Source of the DNA: Gadus chalcogrammus
Lineage: Eukaryota; Chordata; Actinopteri; Gadiformes; Gadidae
DNA: 64,000 bases
Reading direction: 5' to 3'
Assembly: GCF_026213295.1 (NCBI RefSeq)
Contig: NC_079427.1
Span: 33,855,170-33,919,169 of the forward strand
Every line of letters starts with the position of its first letter. Position 1 is the first letter of the stretch. The translations under genes and the position numbers were made by a program. The notes beneath the pieces are model-generated. The model was not told the DNA's origin. It saw only the letters and a program-made list of their open reading frames with translations, and did no database searches. Shown one piece after another: positions 42,335 to 53,997 of this stretch.

Positions 42335-42700
42335 GATAATAATAATAATAATAATAATGCATTTAAATTAGAGGCGCCTTTCAAGACACCCAAGGTCACC
42401 TTACAGAGCATATAGTCATCATAAATCGTTTAAAAAAACAAGACATTGTGGAAAAAATAAATAAATAAATAAACATAATAAATAAAAAATAAATAAAACA
42501 AAAACAAGACAAAACAAAACAAACAAACAATCAAAACAGTGATCAGTTAGACGTTGGGTGCGAGTTTGAACAGCTGAGTTTTGAGTTGTGACTTGAAGGT
42601 TGTAAAGGTGTCTGACTGTTTTATGTGTGGGGGAAGGGAGTTCCAGAGCCTGGGTGCTGAACAGCTGAATGACAGATCATGTTCTAGACCTAGGTGTACC
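42335..42700 (-). mobile_element. L2 3' fragment at the palindrome centre
   Basis: The + strand begins with (AATAAT)n, GCATTTAAATTAGAGGCGCC and TTTCAAGACACCCAAGGTCA, the inverse of an L2-type 3' end. Further in, GGGAAGGGAGTTCCAGAGCC and GAACAGCTGAATGACAG match the L2 C-terminal coding region (compare 14950-15010). An A-rich AAATAAATAAAAT tract splits it. Confidence 0.78.
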
Positions 42701-43002
42701 ATGTAAAATACATGTTACCATTTGCTAGAGTGTCATGCTTGGTGTCATTGGACTCAGCTCAACGTGTAGATGCTAAATAACATGTCATTTGTCACAAATT
42801 TTTATCGGGAAGCAAATCAATAGCTGCTCATTATTGATTAAGGCCTCCAATTTCGACAGCTAATTACTACCATTAAACATGTTCGAATATGCTCATCTGT
42901 GGCACCGTTGCAATCGCCTGGAAGCGTACATGTTGAAGGACACCTTCGCCCTCTTATGCCACCGGGAAGATATATACATGCTTCTGATTGACTAATGAAT
43001 TG

Positions 43003-44595
43003 CAGGGGTTGACATTAAGGTTTCAAAAGCCCGTACTTGCCCATCGGGCAAGTACAGGTCAGGTTCAACTTGCCCGAATGTGATGTTCACTTGCCCAAAT
43101 TATAATCAGAATCTTGAACAGGCCTCTTTTTGCCAGGCATGCGGCCTGGTTTTGAATGCTGAATGTTAGCTTCCACACATGTTGTGCTTAAAAAATAACA
43201 AACTTCCCTTTGTTTACTTATTTATCGAGCGGTCACATCGTGCCATGAAGTGATTTCAGTCCACCGTTGCAACCTATTAAAGCTATCGCCAAGTAGTGTT
43301 GTCAGTCACGATACTGGATTTTCTAACTTTGACACTATACCTGGAAAAATATCGATATTCTATAGCATTTTCGATATCAGGGGAAAGGTTTTTTTCAGGA
43401 AAGAACATACCCAAAGTAAATAGAGTATATCTCCACAACTGCTAGGGCGATAATTTCATATTTGTGCCAAAGAAAGATTGTTGTGCAAGTGAAATATTCA
43501 ATGGGGATGATACTTGGTTAAAGTGAATAAAGCCATGGAACACAGCATAAGTGTAAGATAACATTTCCACCTGAAATAATTATCAGTTGGTCATTATCAT
43601 TTGGGAGCGATGTCTTACTCTGAGACACAAATAAAGGTAGATATCTTACAATTTTGACACTTGACACCTCTATTTAAATTTCAGGGCAAATATATTCGAC
43701 TGCACCAAGCCAAACACTCGCAAATAAACATATGGCCACTAAATTGCGCTGAAGAATACGTTTTCTGATTGAAGGCAATTTACCTATTTCCTAAGAAACC
43801 TTCTCTTATTCATTGATTGAAAATACCATGTTTAGTTGCAAAATGTGGCCCAGACACTGGGTTATCTGTTTATGGTGGTTTTATTCGACCAGAATCAACT
43901 TTGTGGACAAAAATCACAAAGGTAATACTTCATTTTTGGTTGTTAAAAGAAAAGGGGACGTTTCTTCTTAAGTTGTTATTTGCGAGTTTTAGTCACAGAC
44001 TGATATGGTTTGGACTGTTGGAATAAGTGGAGGCTCAGCTTTCATGTAATATATAGTTTGTGAGGGTCCAATTTCGTGAAAAGATCGTTATTGCTGTGCA
44101 TGTGCACAGTTATGAAACCCAAAACCGTGTTCTTGCATATGACTTTCCTTGGTAATTTGCCTCAATCCAAAGTACTTCCAAACTGCACTCCTCCATTTTC
44201 CTTCTACCTAAACCGTTCGCGGAGGCGCTGCACTTGCGATGCTAGCTTTGTTGGCTAACCTTCAGCTAACACCTTCGAATCACGGCCAGAGAACGCACTG
44301 CGAGTGACAGAAGGCGGGGCTATATTCGCACTGAAGCGATGCGTGTCTTTTAACTCGCTTTCCGAGAGAAGAGAAGACGGCGCGCTGATCAATTGCAAAT
44401 ACTTATATTTTGTGTTATTTTGCGACAACAAAGGTTGTTCTGCAGTTTCTAAACATATTTGAATAAATAGTCTTTATATTAACATCCACCCAAAATCCAC
44501 TTGCCCGTTCGGGCAACCAGAAATCAATCTCAACTTGCCCAAATATGACATTTGGTTGCCCCGGGCAAGCGGGCAACCGTTAATGTCGAGGCCTG
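43003..44595. mobile_element. 1.6-kb hAT-like element, CAGGGGTTGACATTAA TIRs
   Basis: Starts CAGGGGTTGACATTAAGGTT and ends CCGTTAATGTCGAGGCCTG (inverted). Subterminal CTTGCCC and GGGCAAG words (TTGCCCATCGGGCAAG; TTGCCCCGGGCAAG) form small palindromes at both ends. AATTG flanks both sides. It is present only in the right palindrome arm, so it inserted after or during the arm divergence. No transposase was recognised. Confidence 0.82.
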
Positions 44596-44975
44596 AATTG
44601 ATTCAGCTATTCCCCCAGAAGTCTGGGGTCAAAAGGTCAAAAGGAGACGGCACCACGCCGCTTATGAGACAAAAGTGAATGTGTATTTCTCTCATAACTT
44701 TTGGCATTATTAAAGAGAGGCCTGATTCTCAGATATGCAGGTTGGATGTCTACGGTGTAGGTCTGGGAAGAACTTCAGGCCAAAATCTTGCAAGCGAGCC
44801 GCTGGGTGCAGGTGCAACGAGATGGAGCATTTGCTGAGTCATTTCCTGTAGGGCTGGAGCCACAGGTTGAAGCGTATGCGTCCTTTGAGACCCCCTTTGA
44901 TATATAAGAGACCTCAAGGTACAGCTTACTTAAATGTTGTCGACCCAGACACCTATTTCATCACTTCCTTTAGGG

Positions 44976-45479
44976 CAGGGGTGCCCAACCAGTCGATCGC
45001 GGTCTACCAGTAGATCGCCGACAGATCCCAAGTCGATCGCGAGGGGTGAAGAAAAAAAAAAAAAAAAAAATTTTTTTTTTTTTTTAATAAAATTAAATTT
45101 GTGCGGGACATATACGCGCGGTAGCGCATGTGCTGTTAACAGCAGTTGAAAGCCGTCAACAGTAGTTACACACTCCTAAACGTTGGCATGGCTGAGGGGA
45201 AACAAGCTAAGACCTACCATTTTCACTCTGAGTGGGAGGAAGATTATTGATTATCGTTGAGAAGGTGCCGTGCGCAGACGGAATGAAACCCCCACTGAAG
45301 TCCGTAGGTTTACGATACAAACCCCCCCCCCCCCCCCCCCCGTCAAAAATTGTTCTCTACCCCCACCCCCCCCCCCCCCCCCCCCCCCCCCCCGGCTTGA
45401 AGGTAGGTTTGCTGGTAGATCTCGGGAGGTTGGCTACTTGAAAAGTAGATCTTGGGTCAAAAAAGGTTGGGCACCCCTG
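44976..45479 (+). mobile_element. Internally deleted hAT (ZBED/Charlie-like), 504 bp
   Basis: Starts CAGGGGTGCCCAACCAGTCG and ends AAGGTTGGGCACCCCTG. A perfect 8-bp duplication CTTTAGGG lies at 44968-44975 and 45480-45487. The transposase start MAEGKQAKTYHFHSEWEEDY then a stop is at 45189-45251, clearly related to the start at 14241. It contains poly-A/T and two poly-C tracts (45321-45390). The left arm has the uninterrupted target near 41200. Confidence 0.92.
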
Positions 45480-46401
45480 CTTTAGGGCTTCGGCCTCCTA
45501 ATTGATCATTGTAGTATAATTGAATGCCCTCTTTCATATATAGGATACCTCCACCACTGGGACGTGGCAACAATTCTCCAAATCCATTTGGGGAGGGGGG
45601 GTGATGCTTGTGGACAGTAGGGTTGTACACTAGACATAAATAGGAAGCAAACTCAGGAGAAGGAATGACCTCTCACAAATATTTATTTAATAAATTGTTT
45701 CAAATAACCCTGCCTCGTTAAATCAATGAACTTGGTGTTTTGCTTTCAAAAATAGGTTATAGAAGAAGTCTAAACTGCAGAAAATAAAAACATCCAAGCT
45801 GCCTTTTAAGGATACCTCGGAATATCTGTCTATTTTTTAACCGTCGGACCCCAGTTTACGACAAAAACAAGACAATTGACGGCAGCTCCTTTGCCGCGTG
45901 GTTTTTAGAGCCATGTAAGGATTAGAGGGGGCGGTCGATAGCAACCACCATAGCAACCATGACGGTCAAGTGACTGGATGCAGCCCCGTTGAAAAAAATA
46001 GAATACCACCCAACACACTCAGGAGATTAATGATATTTAAATTATTATGACCATGAAGTCTTTATTTGCATGGGTTTACATTTCGTTCTGTGTAGCATGG
46101 AAAAATCTGAGAAACACTCCCATTCAGAATGCATTGGTTTACATTTCGTTCTTCGGAGCACGGTTATTTTTATTTATTTTCAGTTTTTGAGGAAGTGCTT
46201 CAAAGATGCTAATTTTTCTGCAATAATCCAAAATCCAATGGAAAAATCTGTTGGCTTTTTGTCAAGGGAACCCAGGGCGAAGCTCACTTCCGGGTTGGCC
46301 AATATACGTCATTCCTCCACCACTCTATACTGTAATAACACATGTTGAATTTATTCTTTATTCTGCCTTAGTATTTATTTATTTATTTAGCAGCGATATG
46401 C

Positions 46402-46403
<2 letters not shown>

Positions 46404-46484
<81 letters not shown>
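46404..46484. repeat. (TG)n microsatellite, right palindrome arm
   Basis: About 40 units, the partner of the (AC)n at 40159-40262. Confidence 0.97.
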
Positions 46485-46487
<3 letters not shown>

Positions 46488-47783
46488 ACACGCTATTTTA
46501 TGTTGAAATGCGACGTAATCCAGTGTTCACGAAAACTTACACTGTCAATTTATGCTTTTGGCGACTGGGTTGGCTCTCAGATATACGTGTTTCTAACAAG
46601 ATGATATCATTAAAAGTTACATAAAGTAACGGTTTAATAACACAAACGCAGGAAACACGTGAGCTGCTAGTTTAGCGAAAGCAGCGTCCCTAACAACCTG
46701 ACGTCGTTGAAACATGCGAGCGAGCCGATAAAATCTTCCTAATAACTATAAAACTAAAGATCAGACACAATCACTGACTGAAGATTATGCAAGTAAAAAG
46801 TATGTTTCTTGCTAGAAATGTTATTAGAAACACGTTTAACGGTGAATCGGTCCTAAAATATTGCATTTCCCCTTCAGATAATAAAGATTAATATAGGCTA
46901 CGTAACAATTTCACCAAATGCTAGGAGAACGTATGGCCCCCTGTTGGTGCTATTCCCCCATTCCTTTCGAATGGAGAAGAAAACGTTTTCAGGGTCACGC
47001 TTTGCTCCAAGGCAGAGGGGAATGTAAAATGAAAAAATATATATATTGTGGGGACCGCGGTGTGGACGCCGTGTTCCGGAGCCGTGGGGGATTCTGGGAA
47101 TTGGGGTTGTCAGTTGACAAAAGGGGCTTTTGTTAACTTGTTTTGTTGTTAGGAATAAGTGGGGTTAATGGGTTCGGGATGTTATGTGGTTGTGTTTTTC
47201 TCTATTAACATGGTCATTGTTCGTGTGTTCATTGTTGTCGACACCGTCACCGAGAGTGACGTGACCATTGTTTCGGGCAGCTGTTCCGTGTTGAAGTCTC
47301 GTTCAATAAAAACCAACTCTCGTTGTCGAGCGTTCAATAAAAACCAACTCTCGTTGTCGAGCGTGTCCCCCCCCTCAACAAACGTGTCCCCCCCGGCCCC
47401 CCCCCCCTCAACAAACGTGTCCCCCCCCCCTACAAACGTGTCCCCCCCCCCTCAACTAACGTGTTCCCCCCCCCTAAACAAACGTGCCTTCCCCCCCCCC
47501 CCTCCCCGGTCAACAACAGTCTACCTCCCCCCCCTCCCCCTCAACAATCGTGTCCACAGTTTGCCGCGATACCCATGAAACCCAAACCCCGAAACCCGCC
47601 TCCACAGCGGCACGCATGGATACTGTAGGTATAACACGTTATTTTACGTTGAAATGCTACTTATCCAGTGTTCATGGAAACGTACACCGTCAGCGTTTTT
47701 TCTTGGCGACTGGGTTGGTCAGAAACACCATTAGGCCTAGGCATTTTTTATTCTACAAATTCATATTATAGCTGTGAGAATTG

Positions 47784-48490
47784 TTAAAGGTCCCATGACA
47801 TGAAAATCTCACTTTGGGAGGTTTTCTAACATAAATATGAGTTCCCCTAGCCTGCCTATGGTCTCCCAGTGGCTAAAACTTGCGTTTGGTGTAAAACTAG
47901 CACTAGCTGTTCTGCTCGCCTTTGAAAAAACGGAGGCTCAAGCGCGCTGATTTGGAATGTCTGTGCTCATGACGTCATCAGGAATCTCAGCTCCTCCCCT
48001 TACTCTGCCTGGCCCGCCCAGAGACGTTGGCCCGCCAATGACACTCGACCGTGCAAGCGCCACATGTGTGTGTGTGAATACACACACTGTAACGCAAGTG
48101 TTTCTTGACGGTTCTTTGACGTGTCTTGTATTTCCACAACGAGACTGTCGTGGGGGTTATCTGAGCCATGGTTGAGAAGGAATTGGGGGAAAGGAACTTT
48201 GGTTTGACTCGCTGAAGTACATGAACTGCGACATGCCGCCGGTTGCCGCGAGGCACCATCGCCCGGCAGAGGGCAGCCGGCAGCAGGCAGCGCGCGGTTC
48301 AGTCGACTTCAGGTTGATGTGAAAGTGGAAGAACCAGAGACGTCGCAGAACCCGACAAAGTCGTTTGTGATTCATAATATTGTCTGGAGGCGCACACAAT
48401 ATGTTATATGATATAGATATCTATGTATTAGGTATATGATATTATTTAGATATGTATTAGGTATATGATATTATTTAGATATAGAGCTCC
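47784..48490. mobile_element. TTAA-target element, left part
   Basis: Begins TTAAAGGTCCCATGACATGA directly after the palindrome. Its interior (ACCAGAGACGTCG, GATTCATAATATTGTCTGGA, ATGATATTATTTAGATA) matches 1855-2040. A TTTAGATATGTATTAGGTA unit is tandemly duplicated near 48430-48480. The right end with the inverse GGGACCTTTAA was not found, so the copy is truncated near 48490. Confidence 0.65.
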
Positions 48491-49199
48491 ATGTCAATGA
48501 AACTTGGACGCAGGTTAAGGGCACGCCCACCAACAAGAAACAATGCAAAGGCGATATAGTGGACTCGGTTAATTTAGCTCACGTTACCTTTGTCGAAGAT
48601 AGAGCTCAGTGCAACTGTTGCTTCCAAATCGCCTCTCGCCAGGGTGGTGGTGGGAATTTGTGACAACTGAGCTTAGCGGGCGGCGAAATTGTATAGGCTA
48701 TATAGAGAACGAAAAAAAACGTTATTAACCGGTTTTGGGGGTTTCAGAATAACGTTTCTGTTCCGGAACAGTTGAAGACCATTTGGTTTTCGTTTCCGTT
48801 TCCGTTCCTCTTAAAATTCTGTTCGTTTTTGGTTTTCGTTTTCGTTCCTTGAACCGGTTCGGAGCCCTTTTCTAAAGAGGTCAAAGACTCCGTGCACAGC
48901 CCTGCCTTCCCCAGTGAACCAAGAAACCTACACTCAGAGTGAACTCATTATTGCATAGGGGTGTCTTCATTCATAAAAAAATGAAAACTTTCGGGAGCAT
49001 GCAATAATACAAATTATTCTTAAGAGGTCAGAGACTACGTGCACAGCCCCGCCTCCCCAGTGAACCAAGAAACCCCGCGCCATGACGAACGGGGGATTTG
49101 ACCCCCTCGGTTTTACACAGGAAACTTGAGATAAGAAGGTGAAATCGCCGGGCGTGCTAAGCTGCGACCGAACCGGCTCGGCAGTGTAAAAAGACCTAT
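48491..49199. repeat. Interspersed repeat region, GAACCGGTTCGGA and CTCATTATTGCAT words
   Basis: 48700-48870 is rich in GTTTTCGTT and GTTCCGTT words, and 48900-49020 duplicates the 34290-34400 segment. AGAGGTCAAAGACTCCGTGC also repeats within the region as AGAGGTCAGAGACTACGTGC. No gene was seen. Confidence 0.55.
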
Positions 49200-49207
49200 A
49201 GCCAGGG

Positions 49208-50562
49208 CAGTGGCGCAAAAAGAGGGTATGCACTATATGGTATAACACCAGAGGGGGCGCCAACGCGATGGAAGTAAAATTATTTGAGTCTGCATTTTCT
49301 GTATTTAACAGCGTTTGTGTACATGATATGATGATCAATAACAGAGGAACGTCACTGATAAGGCGCTCCTCCGCCTCCCAATCCCCCTCCTCCCCACACG
49401 GCGCTCCAGTGGGCGTCCCCTCGACCACGCCCTGGAGGCGAGCGCCGGAGTGTCTTCATTTGAACCGTATTGTCATCTGATGACACGTACCTCAATATGG
49501 AGAGGCAGAGAAGAAAGCCCTCGGGGTCACAACATAGAAAAAGAAAGATTGGGAAAGAGAAAGGGTGCGCAGGGATAAAAGAAAGCTTTTCAAAGTGGTT
49601 GAAGGACAGTCGTTTTTATGTCAGTGTATAAAGAGGAGGCTTGTAAATATTCAGGTTAGCTAAATCTACTACTAGTAAAACAACAGGTTACTGTTGTCTT
49701 GCAACTGTGTACTGATCAGAATGGAGCCTACAATATAACGAATCATAAGAAGAAAAATAAAGGAACTTGTTTGTGGTTATTTTGTTTTACTTCAGTCTCT
49801 ATGAAAGTCTTTGTTTTATGTCAATAGACCCAGTAAAAACAGAGTTAAAGTTGATACTTTATAACTCCGTTAATAATCCAAAAGTTAATTAGTTAATAAT
49901 CAGGGGGGATTATTATCCTATCTGAATCGAGACTGAATCGTTCTACACAGTATTGCGATGAATCGAAGAATCGATTATTTTTCCCACCCCTATTGGTTAC
50001 TGGACTCCAACAGTTCTAACAAAGTCTATTGTTTTGCATGTAAGCTTTTTGGTGAAGCTAGAGTTGCTGACACACGCCTTGTGGTGGGGTATAATAACTG
50101 GCAGTGTCTTTCAAAGATAATGAAGCACCATGAAACAAGTTTTTACCACATAAATGCTTATCTGAAGAATTGGCATCCCGCTTATGCCTAGGTAAAACTA
50201 TTGATAGCGAATTGCAGAGAGCCTGTTGACTCGAGTGATCGACTGCATACTCTTCCTTGCAGAAAGAAACCTGCCACTGAGGGGGACAAAATGCACAGTT
50301 AGGAAATCCTAGAAATGGAAAATTTCTGGGTATCCTTGATCTCTTATAGCACGGTATGATGTTACACTGGCAGAGCATCTTAGAAAGGCTGCCTCTAAAA
50401 AAAACACCGGATATCTGTCCTGGTGCACTCAAAATGATTTTTTTGATTCAATATCAGAGTGTGTTTTAGGTCAAATTTGTGCCCAGATCAAAGGGGGGGG
50501 GGGGGGGGGCGCCTGCTATGTGTCTGCATACCCCCCAGAGAAAGTAGGCAGTTGCGCCCCTG
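49208..50562 (+). mobile_element. hAT element with TTF-finger/DUF4371 transposase
   Basis: The left end CAGTGGCGCAAAAAGAGGGT and the right end GGCAGTTGCGCCCCTG are inverted repeats; GTATGCA words and a GGCGCC block follow inward on both sides. A perfect 8-bp duplication AGCCAGGG lies at 49200-49207 and 50563-50570. The middle of the transposase is deleted. A G run (50493-50509) lies near the right end. Confidence 0.92.
49958..50491 (+). pseudogene. ZMYM-type hAT transposase N-terminal half
   Basis: Reads YWLLDSNSSNKVYCFACKLF, GE, then NNWQCLSKIMKHHETSFYHI with a final NAYLKNWHPAYA, stop: a TTF-type finger with CxxC and HxxxxxxH. Beyond, in broken frames, come GKTIDSELQR, CILFLAERNLPLRGTKC, KWKISG, ARYDVTLAEHL and LSWCTQNDFFDSISECVLGQ, the start of the DUF4371 region. 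Multiple frameshifts are present, and nothing after the GQICAQIK point remains. Confidence 0.8.
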
Positions 50563-50608
50563 AGCCAGGGTTCAAGTTAGGTGGGAGCCAGTGGGAGCTG
50601 AGCTCCCA

Positions 50609-51556
50609 CACTGTTAAAAATAAAAAGTTGAGCAAACTCAAAATTGCAAGGCAACTTACTGCAATCAATTTTTGAATTTTGAGCCCATCAAGAAGGTCAT
50701 TTTCTTCTTTAGACAAACTTGAAAGTTAGTTATACCAACTAAGATTTTTATATTTTACAAACTCAAAAAAATAAGTCAGGGGTGTTCACTTAATATTTCA
50801 AATTAAGGTTAATATTATTTTAAAAAAAAACATTTCAAAGAATGCAAAACGAGTTTTAACTTCACTTTATTAAAATTAATAATTTGAAACTTCCATTTTA
50901 CATTTCTGAATCCCAGACAGCAATAGAACAAGCAACATGTAGCTAGTTCAGCAGCAGAGAATCGCTGTCTAAATGCACCAAACCAAAGTGCAGAAAAAGT
51001 TTGAAATTATGGTCAAACTTGTTCTGCACGAGACGGGAGCCCAGGTTAAACGGTGACGCAACTCTCGTGCCTCATACACCGCACGATGCCGAGAGCTGCC
51101 TTTATTTAACACACACCCGCAACACACAGCGCACCGCACACCCAACCAACGGACATGTCTCGGTAACGGTGGCGGCAACACTACGCACAATAAACAACGC
51201 ACAAACAATAAAGACCCCAAACCCGTTGACCCAACTTAACCTAACAGAAACAAATTGACAAAAGGCAATAAACCCCTTTTTCCCAACCGGCATCACGAAT
51301 ACCCAGGCTCCCCGGGGGGTAGTGTCGAAATGCGCATGTGCACCGTAGTTGGCCCAGCCTCAGACAGAGTCTGACTTAAACCCGTGTGTCTTGCTAACAA
51401 AGAGACTACAGTGAGCCCAACTCTTGACCCAAAACTCAACATTGTTGGTTGGACTAAATTGCATTGCACAGTTGACATGAATACTTAATGTTTTATATTC
51501 ATTTTACTCAGAAATCATAATGAGACCAACAATTTTAAGTTTTCGTTTTTACAGTG
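50609..51556. mobile_element. CACTGT-ended element, copy 1 (CMC/EnSpm-like)
   Basis: Starts CACTGTTAAAAATAAAAAGT and ends GTTTTCGTTTTTACAGTG. Two-base CA flanks lie on both sides (50607-50608 and 51557-51558). The copy at 57261-58046 has the same orientation and shares the blocks TTGAGCAAACTCAAAATTGC, GAATGCAAAACGAGTTTTAA and GGTAACGGTGGCGGCAACAC. No transposase. CACTG ends with short target duplications fit the CMC group. Confidence 0.75.
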
Positions 51557-51654
51557 CATAGTTAGAGGTCTGGCTCCCATGAAAGCAGCAAACTCAAATA
51601 TCTGTGGGGGTCTCTGAAAATGCAGCAGCATAATATTGTAATTACAAATAATGC

Positions 51655-52010
51655 TATTTTCCCTTCCACATGCAGAGTAATATTGACGTTAAGTGGGATA
51701 ATAGAACGGCGGTCATTATCGGGAAAATAAGCCCAGACAGGGCGAACCGGTGCTTCGACCTGAAGGGGCTTATTTTCGATAATGAGCGGCTACTTGCCAA
51801 ACGAAAAAATAACTTCACAAGGTGTCTTTTTACAATTTATTTGTTACCATACGTGTTGATCAGCAGAGAAATAGTTAGCCAAAGACGTTGACGTCGCTTA
51901 GCAACCAAAGACACTGGCGTTGTTGTGAAGGGCCCATGCAAGTGAACGAGCGCTCCACGGCATTGAGAAGAGCCGTGTCATAATAGCCCATATTTACGTC
52001 CTATATACGT
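51655..52010. repeat. Repeat with a strong stem-loop; partly shared with 58083-58265
   Basis: A hairpin with stem CATTATCGGGAAAATAAGCC (51714-51733) against GGCTTATTTTCGATAATG (51767-51784) and a GC-rich loop. Downstream, AATAACTTCACAAGGTGTCT, CAAAGACGTTGACGTCGCTT and GGCATTGAGAAGA recur at 58087-58260. A transposon family is likely; ends were not defined. Confidence 0.65.
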
Positions 52011-52014
52011 CTCT

Positions 52015-52035
52015 CCCCCCCCCCCCCCCCCCCCT
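52015..52035. repeat. Poly-C tract
   Basis: About 20 C residues between the stem-loop repeat and the Harbinger-derived MITE. Confidence 0.95.
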
Positions 52036-52037
52036 CT

Positions 52038-52527
52038 CCACTCACACTAGGGCCACGGCCCCGTGCCCGAGTTCATTTGCATACTAAAGTCTAGAACGTT
52101 TGGCTACTGTGACCACGTCATCCGTATTCCAGCACGGAACAGCCCCTTGGCTACGGCACACTTGGGAGAGGTGTGCCGTCTTTATAGGTCCATGCCCTTC
52201 TTCCCCACAACAATAATTTTAAACAATGGCGGCAAGCGGTTCACGAGTGGGTTTACGTTGGTGCGATAGTGAAGTCGAGTGTTTACTTGAAATATGGGCC
52301 GACGACAGCATTCACGTTGTTGTTCTCCATTGTTGTTATGGCGGCGAGGACGCTTGGTGTTGACGTATTTATCGTATTACGACGTGATTACGTATGTATG
52401 AAGGAGCAATCGTGCCCAGGCCACGGCCTTTGGGAGCAGTGTGACCACGGGCCAGCGGGGGGAGTGGGGGGAATCGTGCTGAATCTTCCTGCAGCACAGA
52501 ACAGGCAAACGGCCCTAGTGTGAGTGG
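52038..52527 (+). mobile_element. Harbinger-derived MITE, CCACTCACACTAGGGCC TIRs
   Basis: The left end CCACTCACACTAGGGCC is the perfect inverse of the right end GGCCCTAGTGTGAGTGG. It contains an ATG exon-like piece with a Myb/SANT-like helix (52226). No clear target duplication, because the left flank is poly-C. Confidence 0.8.
52226..52318 (+). pseudogene. Myb/SANT-like DNA-binding domain start
   Basis: ATG at 52226 reads MAASGSRVGLRWCDSEVECL then LEIWADDSIH before losing similarity. The W-x-x-x-E-V-x-x-L-L-x-I-W-A-D-x-x-I pattern is the first helix of the Myb/SANT-like proteins encoded next to the nuclease in PIF/Harbinger elements. Only the first helix remains. Confidence 0.6.
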
Positions 52528-53046
52528 CCCCTAAGAGACCCCCACAGAGATGGAATCATAACTCGAACCCTGCCTATAGCCTACTTCATACTGCCCAACA
52601 ATATGGGCAGGATCTAGACCAAGCTCTCCTAATCGGGTCAGCAATAGCCGTGTGTCAATGCCTAGCCTCTGCGTTTGAATGATAATGAATGAATGAAACG
52701 TTGCATTTTTAATGTCTACAAATATCCTAGACTAGAGAGCCAATCAATGAAACCTTGTGCGGAATCAGATAAAGTCGGCACTTGCTGCGCAAAGTATGTT
52801 TCAGAAATCAGCACATTAAGATAAATGTAGTCGTCACACAAGCTATTTGGGATTTTTGTAATATGGAATTATTTCAGGGGGGGAAATGCCGTGAAAAAAA
52901 TTATGCACAGTGCGTTCAGGATTAGGACTGATATATATGTCGGCCTATGCCTAATCGTTTGTGTTTTAATATCTTATTCATATTATTGCACTCTATTCTT
53001 TTCGTAGGATACTCTGCGGTTGGCCTTGATGGGGAGATATTTTAAC
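52528..53046. other. No feature recognised
   Basis: Unique-looking sequence between two MITEs. No conserved frame or repeat ends were seen. Confidence 0.4.
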
Positions 53047-53505
53047 TAGAGCTGTCAAGCGATTAAAATATTTTATCGTGATTAATCGCATTAATGTCAT
53101 AGTTAACTCACGATTAATCGCAAATAATTTTTCTATGCTAAATATCCCTTGATTTTTTTGTCCCATAATTCTTCTCATTTTAATTCTCTTATCAACATGG
53201 TGAAGTGCATCGGCTTGCCTTGTGCAAATGATTTTTTATTGATATAAACATTGGCATATACTGACCAAAACACAACGATACAAAAAAAGAGCCTATAGTG
53301 CAATTAAACGACTGCTATGAACAAATGTCATTTGAACATAGCAGTCAGGCTACTGCTTCTTTGTTTTGAGCCAAAGAAAAAAAAAAAAGTTATTTTTTTA
53401 TTTTTTTAAATAAAATAATTGCGTTAATCGCGCAATACATTTTTTAACGCCGTTAAATTTGGTTTGCGTTAACGCCGTTAATAACGCGTTTAACTGACAG
53501 CTCTA
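53047..53505. mobile_element. hAT MITE, TAGAGCTGTCA TIRs
   Basis: Starts TAGAGCTGTCAAGCGATTAA and ends TAACTGACAGCTCTA. A perfect 8-bp duplication ATTTTAAC lies at 53039-53046 and 53506-53513. The interior repeats TTAATCG and GCGTTAACGC words. Non-coding. Confidence 0.92.
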
Positions 53506-53513
53506 ATTTTAAC

Positions 53514-53997
53514 CCTTTTTAACCCCATTTTCCTGCGACATTCCTGCGTCTCCCCCTGCGTCATAGCCCGTTTCAGCACTGTGTTAGTGGACAGGTACAA
53601 TGATCCTACGAACGTCGTCAGTGCAGCGAATGCGTGTTCATGGTAAGAGGAGTTTCGGGAAACGCTCCAAAGAAATCAACGATGGTTCGCAAGATCCATA
53701 CAGCGAAGATCCATCGTTGTCGGGAAACTGGGCCCTGGCAAAGACATGTAGTAGCCTACAGTCACACATAGCATACACACAAAACATTAGAAAAATAAAA
53801 CAACTAAAACAGTCGGCAGGGGGGGGGGGGGGGGGGTATCAATATCGCAAGACATTCCGTGAGACTCACGGAGGAGAGTAATATTAGGTTTGAGCAACAA
53901 AGTGTAAAGACATTTCGGGAGGCTCAAGGAGTTATATTCAATTTTAGCAACAAAGTGTAGTCTTGTGGTGGACATGATCTTCTAATTAACCCAGAAG
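53514..53997. mobile_element. TIR-end fragment (CGGGAAACTGGGCCC) and G-run repeat
   Basis: 53570-53738 carries CCTACGAACGTCGTC and ends TTGTCGGGAAACTGGGCCC, matching the inverse of the end at 32137. At 53819-53836 an 18-base G run is followed by TATCAATATCGCAAGACATT, which recurs near 60240-60285 as GATATCAATATTGCAAGACA. Confidence 0.55.

Noticed and set aside
45232..45485. Proline-rich frames
   Set aside because: Translation of two poly-C runs inside an internally deleted hAT.
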